Numbered from the stretch's first letter, positions 21,277 to 32,500 are shown. The stretch: DNA of 64,000 nt from Jatrophihabitans sp. (GCA_036389035.1 DASVQQ010000011.1:248001-312000), one strand, 5' to 3'. Numbers and translations: made by a program. Notes: generated from the sequence alone by a model not told the origin.

Positions 21277-22596
21277 CTACTCGACCTCCACGATGCCACT
21301 CAGCGGAGCTGTGATGGCGGCGGCGTCACCCACCGCGACACCGACCAGCTTGCGGGGAGGCAGGAACTCGGCGGCCACCTCGGCCACCTCGGCCACCGTG
21401 ACACCGGCCAGCCGGGTCGGGTGGGTGGTCAGCCACTCCAGCTCGACGCCGGCGCCCAGCAGCGTGGCCGCGGTGGAGGCCAACCCGGCCTGGGTGGCGG
21501 TCGACAGCGCCAGGGTGCCGATGGCGTACTGGCGCACCGACTCCAGTTCGGCCTCGGTGACCGGCAGCGAGGCCATCCGGCCCAGCTCGTAGAAGGTCTC
21601 CAGCAGGGCGGGCGCGGTGACCTCGGTGGCGACGTCGGCGCTGATGGTGAAGGTGGAACGCAGCACCGAATGCTCCAGCGCGCTGCGCGGGGAGTAGGAG
21701 TAACCCTTGCTCTCCCGGATGTTCTCCACCCACCGGGACGAGAAGTAACCGCCGAAGATCAGGTTAGCCAGTTGCAGCGCCGGATAGCGCTGGTCCTGCC
21801 TGCCCAGCCCCGCGCCGCCGAACCGGAAGGCGGTCTGCACCGAGCCGGGGCGGTCCACGATCAGCAGCGGCCGCTCGGTGATCGGTGGCAGGGCCGGCGC
21901 CTTGGTGGCCGGGGCGCCGCCGTTCCAGCCGGCCAGCGCCGACTCGGCCGCGGCCAGCGCGCGCGCCGGTGAGATGTCGCCGACGATGACCAGCAGGGCG
22001 CCGTCAGGACGCACCATGCTCGCGTGCAGGCGGCGCAGCTGGGCGGCCGTGGTGGCCGCGACGCTCTGCTCCGTCGGCAGCCTGCGGCCATAGGGGTGCC
22101 CTGGTGACATCCGGTCGGCCAGCGCCTCGCCGGCGATCACACCGGCCTGGGACCGGGACATGACGATCCGTTCCAGCATCCGGCCACGCTCACCGCTCAC
22201 CTCGGAGCCGGGGTAGCTGGCCGAGTCCAGGATCTCGGCGTACAGCCCCAGCAGGGCCGGCAACCCGGTGGCGATCGCCGAGGCCGACAGCTGCAGCCGG
22301 TCCGGGTCGACGCCCACCGACAGCTCCGCGCCCAGCTCCCCCAGCGCGATCGCCAGCGCTGCCCGGTCGTGCTCGGCGGTGCCGGTGCGCATGGTGCCTG
22401 CCAGCAGCGAGGACTGGGCCAGGTGACTCTCCTTGGCGGAGAAGAACGGGATCCGCAGCCGGACCTCCACCATCGGCACGGTCGGACGGCGAATCGCGAC
22501 TATCCGCAGGCCGGAGTCCAGCACTCGCTCGGAGAACGTGAGCTTCTTCGGCTTGGCGGCCTTGGCCAGCCCGGGAACCGTCAACGGCGCGCTCAT
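21277..22596 (-). CDS. M16 peptidase family protein without the zinc motif
   Basis: This 439-residue M16-like protein shows the family fold (VEVRLRIPF, YSYSPRSALEH, YELGRM, RQYAIGTLAL) but at the place of HxxEH it reads HLAQSSLLAGTMRTG, so the zinc-binding residues are absent. It is therefore the non-catalytic member of a heterodimer, as in mitochondrial processing peptidase-like bacterial pairs. Its ATG overlaps the stop of the catalytic partner upstream (ATGA), which supports a stoichiometric complex. It is only three bases from nudC. Confidence 0.9.
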   Translation of the reverse strand: MSAPLTVPGLAKAAKPKKLTFSERVLDSGLRIVAIRRPTVPMVEVRLRIPFFSAKESHLAQSSLLAGTMRTGTAEHDRAALAIALGELGAELSVGVDPDRLQLSASAIATGLPALLGLYAEILDSASYPGSEVSGERGRMLERIVMSRSQAGVIAGEALADRMSPGHPYGRRLPTEQSVAATTAAQLRRLHASMVRPDGALLVIVGDISPARALAAAESALAGWNGGAPATKAPALPPITERPLLIVDRPGSVQTAFRFGGAGLGRQDQRYPALQLANLIFGGYFSSRWVENIRESKGYSYSPRSALEHSVLRSTFTISADVATEVTAPALLETFYELGRMASLPVTEAELESVRQYAIGTLALSTATQAGLASTAATLLGAGVELEWLTTHPTRLAGVTVAEVAEVAAEFLPPRKLVGVAVGDAAAITAPLSGIVEVE

Positions 22597-23909
22597 CTGG
22601 TGGCTCCTGGAATCAGTTCGAGGACTGCCCGGCTGTTGGGCGCCAGTGCGCCGGCGACCGTGCGGATGTCCTGGTCGGTCACCTGGCTGAGCAGGTTGGG
22701 CAGCCGCATGATCAAGGCGGCCTCGCCGAACAGCAGCTCGAACTTGGCGAATTCCTGGCTGCGGTTGGCCACTTGATCCAGTTCCTGGGAGATGGTGGCG
22801 GCCAGCTGGACGCCTGAGCGGTGCAGCTCACCCGGTTCGGTGCCGTCGGTGGCCAACCGGTCCAACTCCTCATCGACCGCGGCCAGCACGGCGCCGGTGG
22901 CAGCTCGGTCGGCGTAGTGGGCGGTGATGTTGAGCCGGGTCGGGTCGCGCTCCTCCAGCGGGTCGCCGAAGGTGCCGAGGTAGGCGCTGACGTCGGTCAC
23001 CAGCCCCTTGGACTGGACCAGCGAGCGGTGCAGCCGGGAGGCGTCGCCGTTGGACAGGATCTCGGCGAGCAGCACCGTGGCCAGGTAGCGGTTGAAGTCG
23101 GCAGCCGGGTCGGCGACCCGGTAGCCGATCGCCAGCGCCGGGATCGGCGCCATCTCATCGATCACCTCGTCGCGCCGCTCGCTGGTCAACGGCGGTTCGG
23201 CGAAGTCCGGCCGCTGCGGTTTCTTGCGGCGCTTGATGGGCCCGAAGTGGCGCTCGATCATCTCCAGCGCCTCGTCCGGGTCGAAGTCGCCCGCCACGCT
23301 GAGCACCGCGTTCGCCGGGGCGTAGTAGCTGTCGAAGAACGAGCTGGCGTCGGCCACGGTGGCGTTGGTGAGGTCCTCGAAGCCTCCGTAGCCGTTGTGC
23401 GCGTTGGGAAAGGTGTCATACATCAGCGCGGGCAGCTGCAGCCACGGGAAGCCGCCGTAGGGCCGGTTGAGCACGTTGACCCTGATCTCCTCCTTCACCA
23501 CGTCGATCTGGTTGGTGAGGTTCTCCTGGTTGATCCGCGGCGAGCGCATCCGGTCGGCTTCCAGGAACAGCCCGCGCTCCAGGGCATGGGAGGGCAGCAT
23601 CTCGTAGTAGCTGGTGTAGTCCAGGTGGGTGCTGCCGTTGAACATGCCGCCGGAGGACTGGATGTAGTGAAAGTGCTCGAGCTTCTCCAGGTTGGCCGAA
23701 CCCTGGAACATCAGGTGCTCGAACAGGTGCGCGAAGCCGGTGCGGCCCTCTGGCTCGGAGCGGAATCCGACGTCGTAGAGCACCGCGATGGCGACCACCG
23801 GCGACCGCCGGTCCGGCGCCAGCACGACCCGCAGGCCGTTGCGCAGCGTGTGGTGCAGCAACTGGAAGGACAGGGACGGCAGAGTGGGGATACGTGACGA
23901 GGTGGGCAC
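22593..23909 (-). CDS. M16 zinc metallopeptidase, catalytic member
   Basis: The 438-residue protein carries the inverted zinc motif HLFEH in FAHLFEHLMFQGS near residue 80, and the downstream Glu region (EEIRVNVLNRPYGG). It should cleave peptides or processed protein segments and probably pairs with the following zinc-less M16 protein. The GTG start at 23909 lies six bases after TAGGGT, so the message may be leaderless. Confidence 0.92.
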   Translation of the reverse strand: MPTSSRIPTLPSLSFQLLHHTLRNGLRVVLAPDRRSPVVAIAVLYDVGFRSEPEGRTGFAHLFEHLMFQGSANLEKLEHFHYIQSSGGMFNGSTHLDYTSYYEMLPSHALERGLFLEADRMRSPRINQENLTNQIDVVKEEIRVNVLNRPYGGFPWLQLPALMYDTFPNAHNGYGGFEDLTNATVADASSFFDSYYAPANAVLSVAGDFDPDEALEMIERHFGPIKRRKKPQRPDFAEPPLTSERRDEVIDEMAPIPALAIGYRVADPAADFNRYLATVLLAEILSNGDASRLHRSLVQSKGLVTDVSAYLGTFGDPLEERDPTRLNITAHYADRAATGAVLAAVDEELDRLATDGTEPGELHRSGVQLAATISQELDQVANRSQEFAKFELLFGEAALIMRLPNLLSQVTDQDIRTVAGALAPNSRAVLELIPGATR

Positions 23910-23936
23910 CGGCCCACCCTAGCCAAGTCGATCGCT

Positions 23937-24764
23937 CTACAGGACGTGCACGGTCGCGACGGTGGCCTCGGCCTTGGCCCACAGGTCGGACCGGTTGTCC
24001 GGGATCGAGAGCATGAAGATGCTGACGCCGGCCGTGGTGGGCAGCCCCACGGTCCACAGCCGCTCGGTGCGGGTGGACAGTCCGCGGCGCTCCCGGTACG
24101 CCTGATTGATCGTTATCTCGGTGAGTATCTGGTACCCCTGCACCCCGCCGAAGGACCTGGGACGTTCGGCCAGGCTCCTGCTGGTCGGGTTGTCACCGTA
24201 GGCCTCGGCCAGCGCCAGCTCGGTGCGCCGGCGCACCTCGGCGCGGACCTGATCGGCCGAGGGCAACGCCGGGGCGGCGGCCCGTCGGGTCTCTCGGGCC
24301 TGTCGGGCCTGCCGGAAGGTCACCACGTCGTTCGACGGCGGGCTGGCCAGGCTGCGCGGGTTGCCTGAGCCCTGGCTGATCAGCCAGCCGGGTTCGACTT
24401 CGAGGTTGAGCGTGATCCGCAGGCCGAGATAGGTGTCGGAGCCGTCCTGCTGGAGCGCGTTGTCGATGCAGCGATAGCCCAGCCGGGACTCCTCGTCGCG
24501 GATCTGCGGGCAGGCGACCAGCGGCAACCGCTCAGGCCGCCGGTCGCGCGGGCCGGGGCCGTCAGGGGTGGCTTGGTTCGACGGCGCCTGGGTCAGCTGG
24601 CGGTCGGACAGCTGCCCGACGGCGCTGTCGCGGTTGCGCTGGGAGTTGATGAGCGCCACCACCACGACCAGCGCCAGCACGGCGGCCACGATCACCTTGG
24701 TCGCACCGCGGCCACTTCGGGCGGGCGGCGGCGCGGGCGGCTCCGGCGGTAGTAGCTCGATCAT
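23937..24764 (-). CDS. Unknown single-pass membrane-anchored protein
   Basis: The 275-residue protein begins with a short Pro-rich cytoplasmic part (LLPPEPPAPPP), then one membrane helix at about 24-42 (VIVAAVLALVVVVALINS), and an outside domain with two cysteines (ACPQIRDEESRLGYRCIDNAL) that could form a disulfide. Other features are an Arg/Ala-rich helical region and a beta-rich C-terminus (VGLPTTAGVSIFMLSIPDN). No family is recognised. It lies between the M20 dipeptidase and M16 genes on the same strand. Confidence 0.75.
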   Translation of the reverse strand: MIELLPPEPPAPPPARSGRGATKVIVAAVLALVVVVALINSQRNRDSAVGQLSDRQLTQAPSNQATPDGPGPRDRRPERLPLVACPQIRDEESRLGYRCIDNALQQDGSDTYLGLRITLNLEVEPGWLISQGSGNPRSLASPPSNDVVTFRQARQARETRRAAAPALPSADQVRAEVRRRTELALAEAYGDNPTSRSLAERPRSFGGVQGYQILTEITINQAYRERRGLSTRTERLWTVGLPTTAGVSIFMLSIPDNRSDLWAKAEATVATVHVL

Positions 24765-24773
24765 CCTTCGAAA

Positions 24774-26177
24774 CTAGCTCTTCAAACCGTCGCGGCCCAG
24801 CGCGGCGAACTCCTTCCACAGGTGAGCGGCAGCCTCGGCGCCCTTGTAGAGCATCGACAGGGTCACCTTCTCGTTCGGGGCGTGGATCTGGTCGTCGGGC
24901 AGGCCGACGCCGAGAAAGACCATCGGCGCCCCGAGCACCTTCTGGATGGCGGCTTCGGGACCCGAGCCGCCTTCGCGGGTGGGCAGGATCAGCTCGGCGT
25001 CGAAGGCCGTGCAGATCGCGTTGGACAGCGCCTGGTAGGCGGGGGTGTCCATCGGCACCAGGCAGGGGGCGACCCCTTCGCCCTCCCACCGCAGGCGGTG
25101 GGTGATGCCGGGCGGGACGTGCTCGGCGATGAAGGCCTCGATCGCGGGCTTGATGACGCTCGGGTGCTGGTTGGCCACCAGCCGGAACGACAGCTTCGCC
25201 AGGGCGTCACTGGGCACGATGGTCTTGGTGCCCTCGCCCTGGTAGCCCCCGCCGATGCCGTTGACCTCCGCGGTCGGCCGGGCCCCGAGCCGCTCCAAGG
25301 TGGAGTAGCCGGCCTCGCCCTCCAGCGCCCGGGACTTGCTGGTGGCCAGGAACTCGGCCTCGTCGAAGGGGACCCGGGCCAGCAAGTCCCGCTCGCGATC
25401 GGTCAGCTCCAGCACGTCGTCGTAGAAGCCCGGGATCCGCACCCGGCCGTTCTCATCGTGCAGCGCCGCCACCAGGCGAGCCGCCGCCTTGGCGGGGTTG
25501 GGCACCGCTCCCCCGAAGACGCCGGAGTGCAGGTCCAGGTCGGGCCCGTGCAACCTCACGTCCACCGACAACATGCCCCGCATCGCGGTCACCGAGCTCG
25601 GCATGTCCTCGCCGAGCATGCCGGTGTCGGTGATGACGACGACGTCGCAGTCCAGCCGCGGGCGCCGCTCTGCCAGCAGCGGCTCGAAGTTCGGCGAGCC
25701 GGCCTCCTCCTCGCCCTCGATCAGGAACTTGAGGTTGACGGCCGGGTTGGCGCGGCCGGTGCTGGCCAGGTGCGCGCGCACCCCGAGCAGGTGGAACAGC
25801 AGCTGGCCCTTGTCGTCAGAGGCCCCGCGGGCTCGCAGCAGCGGGCCGTCGATGGTGGGCTCGAACGGGTCGGTGTGCCACAACTCGATCGGATCGACCG
25901 GCTGCACGTCGTGGTGGCCGTACACCAGGACGGTGGGCGCGTCCGGGTTCTCACTCGGCCACTCCGCGAAGACGGCCGGCTGCCCGGCGGTGGGCCAGAT
26001 CTCCACGGTCGGGAAGCCGGTTCGCCGGCAGGCCTCGGCGAACCACTCGGCGCTGCGCATCACATCGTCACGGCGTTCGGGCTCGGAGCTGATGCCGGGG
26101 ATCCTCAACCACGCGTCGAGGTCGGCGAGCATCTCGGCCGAGTGGTCTGTCACGAATGCGCGCACGTCGTTAGTCAC
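24774..26177 (-). CDS. M20-family dipeptidase
   Basis: The 467-residue enzyme shows the M20 metal site residues: VLVYGHHDVQPVD (first His and Asp), RGASDDKGQ (bridging Asp), EGEEEAGSPNF (Glu base and ligand) and VVITDTGM. A dimerisation domain lies at about 195-330. I start at the GTG at 26177, because TAGCCT lies seven bases upstream as in other leaderless genes here; a GTG at 26198 is the alternative. It should cleave dipeptides in the cytoplasm using two zinc ions. Confidence 0.9.
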   Translation of the reverse strand: MTNDVRAFVTDHSAEMLADLDAWLRIPGISSEPERRDDVMRSAEWFAEACRRTGFPTVEIWPTAGQPAVFAEWPSENPDAPTVLVYGHHDVQPVDPIELWHTDPFEPTIDGPLLRARGASDDKGQLLFHLLGVRAHLASTGRANPAVNLKFLIEGEEEAGSPNFEPLLAERRPRLDCDVVVITDTGMLGEDMPSSVTAMRGMLSVDVRLHGPDLDLHSGVFGGAVPNPAKAAARLVAALHDENGRVRIPGFYDDVLELTDRERDLLARVPFDEAEFLATSKSRALEGEAGYSTLERLGARPTAEVNGIGGGYQGEGTKTIVPSDALAKLSFRLVANQHPSVIKPAIEAFIAEHVPPGITHRLRWEGEGVAPCLVPMDTPAYQALSNAICTAFDAELILPTREGGSGPEAAIQKVLGAPMVFLGVGLPDDQIHAPNEKVTLSMLYKGAEAAAHLWKEFAALGRDGLKS

Positions 26178-26238
26178 GTTCGGCAGGCTATCGCGCACCG
26201 GCTCGAAATAGCAGCCCGGGCAGCGACGATATTTTCAA

Positions 26239-29200
26239 TTATGTGACTGCACCATTTACCAATTCGCGAAGCTGGCGGGCATCGAGCAGGTTGGTCGGCG
26301 CCACTGTCAGGCCGGCGCCGACGTAGTAGAACGCCGCGCCGACCGTGTCGAGCTCGGTGTCGGGCACGCCGCGGATGGCAGCCCAGGCCAGCCGGTAGAG
26401 GGCCAGCTGAACTGCCTTGGCGTGGGCGTCCGCGCCGGTCGGCGGCCTGCCGGTCTTCCAGTCCACCACGGTGAAACGGCCATCGGGGTCGGAGAAGACC
26501 GCGTCCATCCGGCCCCGCACCACCCGGGCGCCGAAGGACATCTCGAAACCCACCTCGACCGCGATCGGCGTCCGGTCGGCCCAGCTGCTGCGCTCGAACG
26601 CCGCCTTCAACGTCTCGAGCTCACCGGCGTCGGCAAGCTCGTCGACCGCGCCGGGCAGGTCCTCGATGTCGAGAAGGGACTGCGCGGCCCAACGCTGTTC
26701 GAGCCAGTGGTGAAAGGCCGTGCCACGCCTGGCCTGCTTGGCCGGCTGCTGGGGCAGCGGCCTGCGCAGCCGGCGGGCCAGCTCGACCGGATCGGCCGAC
26801 AGCGCCACCACATCCGAGACCGACAGCTGCCGCGGGATCATCACCTCGATGACGCCCACCTCCGCCGCCGCGGCCCGCTCGGCCAGCAGCAACTCCACAT
26901 CCCGCTCCCACAGCTTGGCCAGCGGGCTGCGCTGCGAAGCCGTCAGCGAGCTGGTGTCGCCCGGGGAGCCCAGGGCGGCCAGCACCCGGTCGGCGCCGCG
27001 CTCGACCAACGCCCGCCGACCGGCCAGCGGATCGGCCGGCCAGCTCTGCCCGAGGTCCTTGCCCGCCATCGGGTTCAGCTCGCCCTCGGCCAGCTGCCAC
27101 CAGCCGTCGACCTCGACCGTCGCGGACTCGCGCAGCTCCTCCAGGAACACCGACGCCGGCCGCGCCTTGCTGCCCGCGCCCCAGGCCGCCCCGCAGGCGT
27201 AGAGCGCCTTGCGGGCCCGGGTGAAGGCGACATAGGCCAGCCGGCGCTCCTCCTTCAGGTGCCGTTCCTTCAACCGGGCGCGGTGCTCGGCGATCCGCGC
27301 CTCGGCGTCTCCGTGGTGCTGGCAGCCGGTGAAGTCCAGCACCGGCAGGTCGCCGGCGTCACCGCGCAGCGGAGAGGGCAGCAGCGCCGGGGCGCTGGCC
27401 CAGTCATGGTTCTTGGCCGCGTCCGGAAAGCCGTCGGTGACCAGTCCGGCCACCGCCACCACATCCCACTCCAGGCCCTTGGCGCCATGCACCGTCAGGA
27501 CCTGCACCCGGTCGGGCAGCACCTCCAGCGTCGCCGGCTTGAGCCCGTACTCCTCTTCCTCGGCCGCGCGCAGATAACCCAGAAAGGCCGACACCCCGGC
27601 TGCGGCGCGATCACTGGCGAACTTGGCCGCCTCGTCGATGAAACGGTCGAGATTGGCCCGGCCGGCATGCTCGGCCCCCGGCCGGGACGCCACCTCGACG
27701 TCCAGGCCGAGCGCTCGCTCGACCTCGGCGACCAGATCCGGCAGCGGCAGGTCCAGCCGCCGGCGCAGCCGCCGCAGCAGAAAGGCGCAGTCGGCCAGCC
27801 GGCGGTAACCCTCGGCGGAGTACTCCGACGCCTCGCCGAGATCGTCGAGCGCCTCGATCAGGGACGGCTCGATCCGGTCGTCGTCATCGGGCTGGCCGGC
27901 GGCCGGACCGGCAGCGTCGACGGGACCGCGCATCGCCAGGCCGGTCATCCGGGCCAGCACCCGGGCCCGCCGGTGCAGCGCCACCAGGTCAGCCGGCCCG
28001 ATCCGCCAGCGGGCCCCGGTCAGCAACCGGGCCAGCGAACCGCCGGCGTTGTGATCTGCCAGCACCTGCAAGACCGCCCGGACGTCGGCGATCTCGGGCA
28101 GCGTCAGCAGGCCGCCGATGTCTACGACCTCTACCGGCAACCCGGCCTCACGCAGCGCCTGGGCGATCAGCGCGATGCCCGAGCGCTTGCGCACCAGCAC
28201 CGCCAGGGTCCGCTGTCCTGCCGTCCAGTCGAGCCGAGAGTCCCATTCGGCCCGCAGCTGCTGGGCCAGCCAGGCCGCCTCGTCGGCGACCGACTCGCTG
28301 TAGCGCGCCACCACCCGGCCCTGCGGCGCCTCCGGCCGGGCCGTCAGCGGCGGGCTGTCCGGCCCGCGCAGCTCCTCGGCGACCCGGTTGGCGGCCGAGA
28401 GGATGTGCCGGTCGTTGCGCCAGCTCGTCATCAGCGAGTACGCCGGCGCCGGCGCGCCGGCGCTGGTCCGGAACCGCTCGCCGAACCGGCCGATGTTCGC
28501 CGCGCTCGCGCCCCGCCAGCTGTAGATCGACTGCAGCGGGTCCCCCACCGCGGTGACCGCCCGGCCGTCGCCGAACAGCGCCGCCAGCAGCTGGATCTGG
28601 GCGTGGCCGCTGTCCTGGTACTCGTCCAGCAGCACCACGTCATAGCGCTCGCGCTCGACCGTCGCGACCGCCGGCATCGCGGCCAGCCGGCTGGCCAGCA
28701 CCATCTGATCGGCGAAGTCCAGCAAGCCCTCGGCGCGCTTGCGCTCGCTGAACGACTCGACCAGGGGCAGCAGCTCGGTCCGCCTGGTCAAGGTCTCCAG
28801 CAGCTTCTGGACGTTCTCCGGGTAGGCGCGGCGGGTTCCCGGCTTCTGCGGCAGTGACACCAGCTCGGCCTTCAGCCGGGCGGCGAGCCGGCTGAGCAGC
28901 TCCGGTTCGACCAGGTGGTCGGCAAGCTGGCCCGACAGGTCCAGCAGCCGCTCGGTCACCGTGGCGACCACGCCAGGTTCCAGCGAGAACGTGCCGTCAT
29001 AGCGCCGGACCACCGCGTCGGCGACCTGCCAGCGGGCCGCCTCGGTGAGCAGCCGCGCTCCGGGCTCGGAGCCCAGCACGATGCCGTGCTCCTCGACCAG
29101 CCGGCCGGAGTAGGCGGCGTAGGTGAGCACCGTGGGCTCGGCGGTCTCCAAGCCGAGGCCCAGCACCCGGTGCAGCGACTTCAGCCTGGCCCGGACTCGA

Positions 29201-29559
29201 TGCTGCAACTCCCCGGCCGCCTTGCGGGTGAACGTCAGTCCCAGGATCCGGTCGGGCGCGACCAGCTCGTTGGCGACCAACCAGACCACCCGGGCGGCCA
29301 TCGTCTCGGTCTTGCCCGAGCCGGCGCCGGCGATCACCACCGCCGGTTCCAGCGGCGCCCCGATCACCGCGGCCTGTTCCTCGGTCGGCGGGAACAGCCC
29401 GAGCAACCGGGCGACGTCGGCGGGCTGGTAGCGGATCGGCGCCGCCGGGGTGGGGGGCTTCGGGTGTTGAACCCGCTGCGCCCTGGACGGCTGAGCCTTG
29501 CGGGCTGAGGTCTTTCGGGCCTGGCCCGGCAGGGTCTGGGCCGGCAGGATCTGGGTCAC
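26239..29559 (-). CDS. adnB: AdnB subunit of the AdnAB helicase-nuclease
   Basis: The protein is 1106 residues from the GTG at 29559, which overlaps the adnA stop as GTGA. The UvrD-type motor has Walker A AGAGSGKTETM (near 85), LTFTRKAAGEL, LLDEYQDSGHAQI, GDPLQSIYSWRGA and VLTVHGAKGLEWDVVAV. The C-terminal PD-(D/E)XK nuclease is seen in GRMDAVFSDPDGRF and VVDWKTGRPP with QLALYRLAWA. AdnAB is the mycobacterial double-motor, double-nuclease machine for resection of double-strand breaks, and AdnB (Rv3201c) is its leading motor. The order adnA-adnB is conserved. Confidence 0.92.
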   Translation of the reverse strand: MTQILPAQTLPGQARKTSARKAQPSRAQRVQHPKPPTPAAPIRYQPADVARLLGLFPPTEEQAAVIGAPLEPAVVIAGAGSGKTETMAARVVWLVANELVAPDRILGLTFTRKAAGELQHRVRARLKSLHRVLGLGLETAEPTVLTYAAYSGRLVEEHGIVLGSEPGARLLTEAARWQVADAVVRRYDGTFSLEPGVVATVTERLLDLSGQLADHLVEPELLSRLAARLKAELVSLPQKPGTRRAYPENVQKLLETLTRRTELLPLVESFSERKRAEGLLDFADQMVLASRLAAMPAVATVERERYDVVLLDEYQDSGHAQIQLLAALFGDGRAVTAVGDPLQSIYSWRGASAANIGRFGERFRTSAGAPAPAYSLMTSWRNDRHILSAANRVAEELRGPDSPPLTARPEAPQGRVVARYSESVADEAAWLAQQLRAEWDSRLDWTAGQRTLAVLVRKRSGIALIAQALREAGLPVEVVDIGGLLTLPEIADVRAVLQVLADHNAGGSLARLLTGARWRIGPADLVALHRRARVLARMTGLAMRGPVDAAGPAAGQPDDDDRIEPSLIEALDDLGEASEYSAEGYRRLADCAFLLRRLRRRLDLPLPDLVAEVERALGLDVEVASRPGAEHAGRANLDRFIDEAAKFASDRAAAGVSAFLGYLRAAEEEEYGLKPATLEVLPDRVQVLTVHGAKGLEWDVVAVAGLVTDGFPDAAKNHDWASAPALLPSPLRGDAGDLPVLDFTGCQHHGDAEARIAEHRARLKERHLKEERRLAYVAFTRARKALYACGAAWGAGSKARPASVFLEELRESATVEVDGWWQLAEGELNPMAGKDLGQSWPADPLAGRRALVERGADRVLAALGSPGDTSSLTASQRSPLAKLWERDVELLLAERAAAAEVGVIEVMIPRQLSVSDVVALSADPVELARRLRRPLPQQPAKQARRGTAFHHWLEQRWAAQSLLDIEDLPGAVDELADAGELETLKAAFERSSWADRTPIAVEVGFEMSFGARVVRGRMDAVFSDPDGRFTVVDWKTGRPPTGADAHAKAVQLALYRLAWAAIRGVPDTELDTVGAAFYYVGAGLTVAPTNLLDARQLRELVNGAVT

Positions 29560-32500
29560 TGGGTCACCTGCCTGCCGTCGTCCTGGGCCGGGCAGCACGC
29601 GCGCACCGGGCACCGGCTGCAGCCCTTGCCCGGCTGCGCGGTCACCGTGTTGCCGCGCAGCACCGCCGCGATCCTCGCGAGCTCGGCGGCCACCCAGCCG
29701 GGGTCGGCGAACTCCGCCAGCGGCGGCTGGAGCTGCGGCCCGGGCGTCGACGCGCCGACCTGCACCAGCCGCGCCCCGCCCGGCTCGGCCGGCTCACCCT
29801 CGGTGAACGCGCCCTCGGCCACCGCCAGCTGGTAGAGCGCCAGTTGGGGGTGGACGGCGACCTCCTCCCGGGTGGGCTTGCTCTTGCTGGTCTTGAGGTC
29901 GATCACCACCAGCCGGTCGTCCCGGTCGCGCTCCAGCCGGTCCACCTTGCCCGACAGCACCGCGTCGCCGACCTGCACGGTGAACGGCTGCTCGCGGCCC
30001 ACCAGGGTCAGCTCGGTCCGGCTCTTGACCAGCCAGTTGGCCAGCGCGACCAGCATCCGCTGGGCCCGGGCCCGCTCGGTGACGGCGTGCCAGGGAGCGC
30101 CGAAGTCCAGCCGCGACCAGCCCTGCTCCAGCAGGTCGGTCAGCTCCTGAACGCCGGCGTCCGGTTCGGCCTGCTCGGCCACCCAGTGCACCAGGGTGCC
30201 CAGCGAGGCGGCCACCTCGTCGGTGGTGTCGGTGGCGCCTAGTTCCATCAGCAGCGCCCGCAGCTCGCAGTCGGTGTAGGCCTGGAACTTCGACGGCCGG
30301 ATCGGCACCGGCCCGAGCGCCTGGGGCCGGATCGGAGCATCGGTGGACAGCGGCGCCCGGCCCCACCAGTCCCGGGGGTGGGCCCCGGACACCCCGGCCG
30401 CGGCCAGCCTGGCCAGTTGCTCGGCGGCGGCGTCCCGCTCCTCCTCAGCGGTGCGCGGGTCGACCAGCACCCCGCGCAGCTCGGCGACCAGGCCGGACAG
30501 CAGGAACCTGCGCGAGGCGGTGGACACCGGCCGGACCTCGACGGTGTCGGGCAACGGGTCCAGCTCCTCGACGAAACGAGAGGGCTGCGACTCGTCGCTG
30601 TCGACCGCGGTCACCAGCAACGCGCGGCTGGCCCGGGTGATCGCCACGTAGAACAGCCGGCGCTCCTCGGTCAGCCGCTCGGTGAGCAGGCCGCTGGAGA
30701 CCCTGGCCCGGTGAGCCACCAGATCCACCAGCAGATCCGAACCCAGCAACGAGCCGCGCTGGCGCAGGTTCGGCCAGACGCCGTCCTGCACGCCGGCCAC
30801 GCACACCACCTGCCACTGCAGGCCCTTGCTGGCGTGCGCGGTCAGGATCGAGACCTCGTCGGTCACGGCCCGGCGCCCGGCCCCGGTGTCGGTGATCTGC
30901 AGCTGGCTCACCCAGTCCCGCAGCTGGCTGATGCCGCCACCCGGGCTGCGGTCGGACAGCTTCGCCGCCTCGATGAACAGGGCCAGCACCGCGTCCAGCG
31001 CGCGGTCGGCCCGGGCGCCGTCCGGGCCGCCGGCCAGGCTGCGGGAGTTCAGCCGGGACGACAGCCCGCTGGCCTGCCAGAGCGCCCACAGCGCGTCCTC
31101 GGCGGAGCAGCCGGGTGCCGCCAACGCCTCGGCGGTGGCGTCGATCACCGCGCGCAGCCGCTCGACCGGCGGGCGGACGGCGACCGGCACCAGAGCCAGC
31201 GCGCCGGGTTCGGTGATCAGGTCGGCGAGGCTGAGCGGGCCGGCCGGGGCCCGGCGCAGGTGCCGGCGCATCCGCAGCACCTGCAGCGGGTCAGCCCGTC
31301 CGACCGAGCCCAGCAGCAGGGTCTCGGCCGCTTCGGGCTGCACGGCGGCCGGGTCGGCCACGCACCGCAGCAGCTCCAGCAGCTGTGCCACCACCGGCTC
31401 ATCGGCCAGGGGGCCGCGGACCGCCTGCCCGACCGGCACGCCGGCCGCCACCAGGCCCCGCCGCAGGCTGTCGGCAGCCGGTCCGACGGATCGGACCAGG
31501 ACCGCCATCTGCGACCACGGCACCTGGTCCTCGGCGTGCGCCCTGCGCAGCACCGAGGCGATGTGGGCGGCCTCCTGGCTGGCCGAGCCGAACACCGCGA
31601 CCTCGACCGCGCCCGGGCTCAACTCGGGCGCGGCCACCAGCGCCCGGTGGTGAGCCGGTCCGCTGAGCCGGGCCGCGATCCGCCGCGAGGCCGCCAGCAG
31701 CACCGGTCCGCTGCGCCGGCACTGCGACAGCGACACCGTGTCCACCGGCAGGCTCAGCTCGAGCTGACCGGCCCGCTCCGGCTCGCGTGGCACGCCGGAC
31801 AGCGAGCCGAAGTGCAGCTCGACGTCGGCCATCGCCGTCTGCTCAGCGCCCCGGAAGGAGTAGATGGCCTGATCCGGGTCACCGATCAGCACCAGCTCGT
31901 CGGCGCCGGCGGCGATCAGCTTCAGCAGCTCGATCTGGGCCGGGTCGGTGTCCTGGTACTCATCGACGAAGATCCGGCGGCGTTGCCGGCGCTCGGCGGC
32001 CAGCAGCTGCGGGTTGTGGCGCAGCTCGGCGTTGGCCCGCTGGATCAGCTCCGCGGCGTCGAAGGCGCCCGGCGCCTTCAGCGCGGTCACGTCCAGGTAC
32101 TCCCGCAACACGCCGGCGGCGACCACCCAGTCCGGCCGCTGGTGCTTGGCCCCCAGGGCGGCCAGCGCTGCCGGGCTGACGTCCCGCTCGATGGCTCGCA
32201 TCAGCAGGTCGCGCAACTCCTCGGCGAACGCCTGGGTGCGCACCGCGGCCGACAGCTCCACCGGCCACGAGTCGACCTGATCGGCCAGCCGTCCGGCCAG
32301 CAGCTCGCGCAGTGTGACGTCCTGCTCCGAGCCGGACAGCAACCGCGGCGGTGGGTCACCGGCGAGCACCGCGGCCCGGCGCACCACCCCGAAGGCGTAG
32401 GAGTGAAAGGTGCGCGCGACCGGCTCGGAGATGGTGCGCTGCAGCCGGGAGGTCACCTGGTCGCGCAGCTGCCCGGCCGCCCGCCGCGAGAACGTCAGCA

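Noticed and set aside
24822..26246. 474-codon plus-strand frame
   Set aside because: It mirrors the M20 dipeptidase gene, which has clear metal-site motifs; the plus-strand translation is low-complexity.
26422..28857. 811-codon plus-strand frame
   Set aside because: It is antisense to adnB and shows the usual RGQ-rich shadow composition.
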